From positions 1-17,047 of the forward strand of contig CAOPQH010000021.1 in the NCBI GenBank assembly GCA_948505485.1: DNA of 17,047 nucleotides, given 5' to 3'. A model generated the notes under the pieces. That model was not told where the DNA came from, searched no databases, and saw only the letters and a list, made by a program, of their open reading frames with translations. The position numbers were made by a program, and so were the translations under genes. The stretch is from an uncultured Clostridia bacterium. Lineage in GTDB: Bacteria; Bacillota; Clostridia; TANB77; CAG-508. Below, piece by piece: positions 13,759 to 17,047 of this stretch (the stretch's first letter is position 1; each line of letters starts with the position of its first letter).

Positions 13759-15359
13759 GGCAAATCTCCTTCTATTGTAACTTTTACTAAATCTCCTTCT
13801 TTTACACCACTATTAGAAATTACATCTAATAATATGTTGTCTGCTTTTAATTTAGCTTTTAAATATCCTAATTGTTCATATTTTTCTGCTTGTGCATTTA
13901 TTACAATATGTTTTTGAGTTGTATTTTGTATAGAAGTTATTTGTACATTTTCAGGTATTGCATACATTATTTGGTTTAGTAAATTAGGTATTGCATTTCT
14001 AGTTCTATTTGTATCGTTTATTCTATCATTTAAGTTCTCTAAGTTTTCTCTCATTGTGATATATTCATTTGTTCTACCTTTTATTTTTTGTGTATCTGAT
14101 TGAACTGATGCTATTTGTGTTTTTGTATCTAATATGAGTTCATCTGTTTCTTCTTGTTTGTCTCTTATTTGCCTTGTTAATAATATTGAAATTACTGAAA
14201 ATATTATTATTGTTAGTAATAACCCAACTCCGCTTCTTAATAAGTTTATTTCTACAGTATCTAATTCTGATAATAAATCATTTGTTATACCTTTATTTTT
14301 TGAGTCACCTTTTTTCTCTTTTGCTACTAGCCATTCTGGTAACTTGTCTGAAAAACTAGCTTTTTTAAAGTTCATTCCTTCTATACCTTCATGTAATCCT
14401 TGTAGCGCCAAAGATATTGCAGAATTTACTTCTACATAATCTTTTATATTTACTTCTTTAACTGAATTTTGTAAAAAATATGGTTTTAATATTTTACAAT
14501 CTACTTCAGATAGATATTCTTGAAAATATAAATCAACATTGTTAATAACTGCTATTGTTCCTGTTATATACAATGTATCGATTTTATTAGGACTTTCATT
14601 TATTAATTTTCTTACTTGACCTACTATACTATATAAACTAGGCATTATATCTTCTAAATGTCCTTCTACATCTTGTCCTAAATCTTGTGCATTAGATGTA
14701 TATATTGTTGTGTTTTTACAAGATTCATATGCTTTTGACCTTGATCCCTCTTTTATATTAATTTTTTCTAATATTTCTTTGCTTCCTTCTTCTAAAACTT
14801 TAACATCATATATTTTTTCATCAATTACTGTAGTAATTCTTGTTTTTTCTTCTATGTTTACAATCATTACATTTTGTTTTGGTTTTAATTCAGCTATGTT
14901 TGCTATACTCATAGATATTGGAGCTACTGATGTTAATCTGTATTTTGAAAAATTTTGTGATATTTTATTAAGTTCCATTTTACTTGCATTAACATGTATA
15001 ACTTTTATTTTTTCTTTATCTTCTGTACTATTTACTAAGGCATATCTTTTTTCATAATCATTTGGGTTTTTTCCTTTATCTGAGCATATTGTTTCAAATT
15101 CTGTTTCTATAGCTCTTTGCAAATCTTTTTTAGTAAGTAAAGAAAACATATTAAAGTCTGTATATGCTTCTTCTGATAAGTTAACACTTATAGGAGTCCT
15201 ATAAGTAGAAGTTTCTTCTATAATTTGTTTTAGAGTTTCTCCAAAACTTTCATAGAATTTTATTCCGAAAGAGTCAATTTTTACATTTTCATGATCTTTT
15301 GAAATTTTTGCATATTTAATTAGATTGCTTTCTACATATAATCCTAGACAACTTGCCAT
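13755..15359 (-). CDS. PilM-PilN fusion protein
   Basis: A 534-residue protein joining two proteins that are normally separate. Residues 1-330 follow the PilM actin-like fold (SHS2/FtsA relatives), opening with CLGLYVESNLIKYAKIS and ending NSAISLALQGLHEGIEGMNF, the usual PilM end. Residues 335-534 are PilN-like: a cytoplasmic linker, a membrane segment (about 377-395), a coiled coil (397-452) and a small domain with IPNLLNQIMYAIPENVQITS (457-476). In the family PilM is bound to the cytoplasmic tail of PilN, so fusion makes that link permanent. PilM nucleotide motifs are weak: the phosphate-2 region reads NIEEKTRITTV and the GGG adenosine motif reads ITGTIAV. ATG at 15359 follows AAGGAG. First gene of the pilus locus, behind its promoter. 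Confidence 0.85.
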   Translation of the reverse strand: MASCLGLYVESNLIKYAKISKDHENVKIDSFGIKFYESFGETLKQIIEETSTYRTPISVNLSEEAYTDFNMFSLLTKKDLQRAIETEFETICSDKGKNPNDYEKRYALVNSTEDKEKIKVIHVNASKMELNKISQNFSKYRLTSVAPISMSIANIAELKPKQNVMIVNIEEKTRITTVIDEKIYDVKVLEEGSKEILEKINIKEGSRSKAYESCKNTTIYTSNAQDLGQDVEGHLEDIMPSLYSIVGQVRKLINESPNKIDTLYITGTIAVINNVDLYFQEYLSEVDCKILKPYFLQNSVKEVNIKDYVEVNSAISLALQGLHEGIEGMNFKKASFSDKLPEWLVAKEKKGDSKNKGITNDLLSELDTVEINLLRSGVGLLLTIIIFSVISILLTRQIRDKQEETDELILDTKTQIASVQSDTQKIKGRTNEYITMRENLENLNDRINDTNRTRNAIPNLLNQIMYAIPENVQITSIQNTTQKHIVINAQAEKYEQLGYLKAKLKADNILLDVISNSGVKEGDLVKVTIEGDLP

Positions 15360-15489
15360 TATTTTCTCCTTACTAAATTTATAATAATATGATTTACAAT
15401 GTTTACTAAATAATACTCTAATAAAGTTTACTTTTTTGTCTTTTTTTTACATTTTTTGCGGAATTTAACATTTATAATTCTATGCTATA

Positions 15490-15517
15490 ATTTTACCTTT
15501 TTTTCTTAAAAAGTCAA
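15490..15517 (-). promoter_or_regulatory. Promoter of the pilus locus
   Basis: Minus strand: TTGACT (15517-15512), 16-base spacer, TAAAAT (15495-15490). The start near 15483 gives a leader of about 124 nt before the PilM-PilN start codon. The 189-base gap it lies in holds no gene and no clear rsmB terminator. Confidence 0.6.
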
Positions 15518-15548
15518 TGGATTTAATGTAAATGTAATGTATTTGTAA

Positions 15549-16895
15549 TTAAGTTGTAATATTAGCTTTTTTCTTGTGAATTTTACATATAAAAAAGCCA
15601 TCATTTTTATCTGTGGTATTTATTTTTATATATCCATTTTTTTCTATAAATTTATTGTATTTATTATCAATTTTATATTCATTAATTTCAAAATTGGGAT
15701 TATTTTCTAAAAACTTCTCAATTATTTCCTCATTTTCTTCTTTTAATATACTACATGTCGAATATACTAAATTTCCTCCTTTTTTTAGATACTTTGAACA
15801 TACATCAAGTATATTGTATTGCACATTTGATATTTCTTTTATATCTTCTTCTTTTCTATGCCATTTTATATCTGGCTTTCTTTTTATAACGCCTAATCCC
15901 ATACATGGTACATCTAATAAAATTTTATCAAATTTCTCTATTAAATCTTTGTCTAATATTGTTGCATCTTTAACTTCTGTTGTTATAATATCAATCCCTA
16001 GTCTTTCTGCATTATCTTGAATTAATTTTGTTCTATGTTCATGTAAATCCCATGCTAAAATTCTTCCATTATTATTCATTAATTCTGCTATATAAGTTGT
16101 TTTTCCTCCAGGAGCACTGCACGCATCTAATACATAATCTCCTTTTTGAGGATTAAGAATTACAGATGTTAAACCTGCTGATTCATCTTGAACTGTAAAT
16201 TTACCTTGTTTAAATTCTTCTAAATCATTTAAATTTTTTAATTTTTCCACAATTAAAAAATCTTCTAAATCTCCATTGTTTACAATTATATTTTTCTCCT
16301 TTAATCTTTTTATTAATTCTTTTGATGTATTTTTTATTTTATTTACTCTAATACTTAATTTAGGTTTTATGTTAGAATTTTTGCATATATCTTCTGCTTT
16401 TAATATACCATTTTCTTTTATTAATCTTTTTACTATCCATTCTGGCATAGAATACATTTTGGAAATTTTTTCTGCACTATTTTCAATTTTTTCAAATTCT
16501 AAATAATCATCTCTTTCAACTTTTCTAAGTATTGCATTTACTAATCCTGAGCTTTTAGTTCCATATTTTTTACACAAATTAACACTTTCATTTACAGCTG
16601 CAGATTTTGGGATTTTATCTAAAAACACAATTTGATATATACCCATTCTTATTATGTTTAAAACCCATTTCGAATATTTTTTTAATTTAATTTTTGAATA
16701 TTTTTTTATAATCTCATCTATTGTTAATTTCCATGTTGTTGTGCCATAAATAATCTCTGAAATTAACCCAATATCTCTTTCGTTTAATTTACTTCTATTT
16801 TTATTTATCTCATCATCTAAAACAATATTAGAATATGCATTTTCTTTATCTATTTTATATAAAATTTTTAATGCTGTTTCTCTAACTTTATCCAT
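15549..16895 (-). CDS. rsmB: 16S rRNA (cytosine(967)-C(5))-methyltransferase RsmB
   Basis: SAM-dependent RNA methyltransferase of 448 residues, making m5C in 16S rRNA before subunit assembly. An N-terminal NusB-like RNA-binding domain (about 1-135) has RETALKILYKI and the AAVNESVNLCKKYGTKSSGLVNAILR block. The catalytic domain shows the SAM loop VLDACSAPGGKT (255-266), the release cysteine in DVPCMGLGVIKRKPDIKW (Cys331) and the nucleophile cysteine in VYSTCSILKEEN (Cys381). Both cysteines required by the two-cysteine mechanism are present. AAGGAGG lies 8 bases before the ATG at 16895. In firmicutes it usually lies in a def-fmt-rsmB or rsmB-prpC-prkC cluster; here it is directly followed by the pilus locus instead. 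Confidence 0.95.
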   Translation of the reverse strand: MDKVRETALKILYKIDKENAYSNIVLDDEINKNRSKLNERDIGLISEIIYGTTTWKLTIDEIIKKYSKIKLKKYSKWVLNIIRMGIYQIVFLDKIPKSAAVNESVNLCKKYGTKSSGLVNAILRKVERDDYLEFEKIENSAEKISKMYSMPEWIVKRLIKENGILKAEDICKNSNIKPKLSIRVNKIKNTSKELIKRLKEKNIIVNNGDLEDFLIVEKLKNLNDLEEFKQGKFTVQDESAGLTSVILNPQKGDYVLDACSAPGGKTTYIAELMNNNGRILAWDLHEHRTKLIQDNAERLGIDIITTEVKDATILDKDLIEKFDKILLDVPCMGLGVIKRKPDIKWHRKEEDIKEISNVQYNILDVCSKYLKKGGNLVYSTCSILKEENEEIIEKFLENNPNFEINEYKIDNKYNKFIEKNGYIKINTTDKNDGFFICKIHKKKANITT

Positions 16896-16914
16896 TTACT
16901 ATACCTCCTTTTTT

Positions 16915-16943
16915 AGTATACCTTTTTATTCTTAAAAAGTCTA
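16915..16943 (-). promoter_or_regulatory. Possible promoter of rsmB
   Basis: Minus strand: TAGACT (16943-16938), 17-base spacer, TATACT (16920-16915). The elements are good, but the predicted start near 16908 falls inside the ribosome binding site (16904-16910), which would shorten or remove it. Either the start is a few bases upstream or the promoter is not used. Confidence 0.35.
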
Positions 16944-16963
16944 CTTTTTGGAGTATAGTTCAT

Positions 16964-16996
16964 GAAGCTCGGGCGATTACTAATCGCCCGAGCTTC
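16964..16996. repeat. GC-rich perfect palindrome
   Basis: Positions 16964-16979 and 16981-16996 are exact reverse complements (16 bp around a single base). The outer stem, GAAGCTCGGGCGATTA, is far richer in G+C than anything near it. Neither side has a T-run (AAAGAAAATAC on the plus side, ATGAACTATAC on the minus side), so a classical terminator is doubtful. A REP-like element or a terminator of a gene beyond the window are alternatives. Confidence 0.6.
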
Positions 16997-17017
16997 AAAG
17001 AAAATACTATATATTTG

Positions 17018-17047
17018 TAGCCGTCAAGCTACCTGTGTATAGGACGT
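17018..17047. repeat. Intergenic hairpin repeat, partial copy cut by the window end
   Basis: Bases 17021-17047 match the reverse complement of 6181-6207 at 26 of 27 positions, including the arm CTGTGTATAG. The copy is in the opposite orientation and runs out of the window, so its other half is not visible. Confidence 0.65.

Overview
The window is very A+T-rich and all of its genes are on the minus strand. Strong AGGAGG-type ribosome binding sites, RNase J, a DUF951 protein and pilins with the N-terminal pattern KGVTLVALVITIIVLLILAG point to a low-GC, single-membrane firmicute, most likely an uncultured gut clostridium. That placement is inference from gene content. There are no tRNA, rRNA or CRISPR features and no transposase gene.

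Layout in the direction of transcription (high to low coordinates). (a) 17047-16896: a GC-rich perfect palindrome and one end of a repeat that recurs at 6131-6210. (b) rsmB (16895-15549), 16S rRNA m5C methyltransferase. (c) A type IV pilus locus, 15359-6278, with a recognisable sigma-A promoter ahead of it and a hairpin terminator behind it. Its order is a PilM-PilN fusion, a PilO-like protein, a membrane-anchored Ser/Thr-rich protein in the PilP position, a major-type pilin, prepilin peptidase PilD, a minor pilin, extension ATPase PilB, retraction ATPase PilT and platform protein PilC. No secretin is present, as expected for a single-membrane cell. Together these would make, extend and retract a pilus. 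(d) An intergenic hairpin repeat, then a ROK-family sugar kinase (6075-5185). (e) rnj, RNase J, with a consensus promoter, a leader of about 205 nt and an 85-residue basic N-terminal extension. (f) A 419-base gene-free stretch (2520-2938) holding a highly organised inverted-repeat element. (g) gltX, an unrecognised 220-residue protein and a DUF951 protein, closely packed and ended by a terminator hairpin at 4-40.

The most interesting non-coding signal is the element at 2587-2777. Two sigma-A-like promoters face each other across it. Nested perfect 11-bp inverted repeats give both predicted RNAs nearly the same 5' sequence. A central hairpin with T-runs on both strands could end both. On the gltX strand an 8-nt segment near the RNA start can pair with the terminator's 5' arm, which is the logic of an attenuator or riboswitch. 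I could not match it to a named RNA class.

The pilus locus shows a second theme: several hallmark residues of the canonical system are altered. Pilin Glu5 is Ala in one pilin and Asp in the other, the GxGD motif of PilD has lost both glycines, PilM nucleotide-binding motifs are degenerate, and the first Walker A glycine of PilB is Ala.
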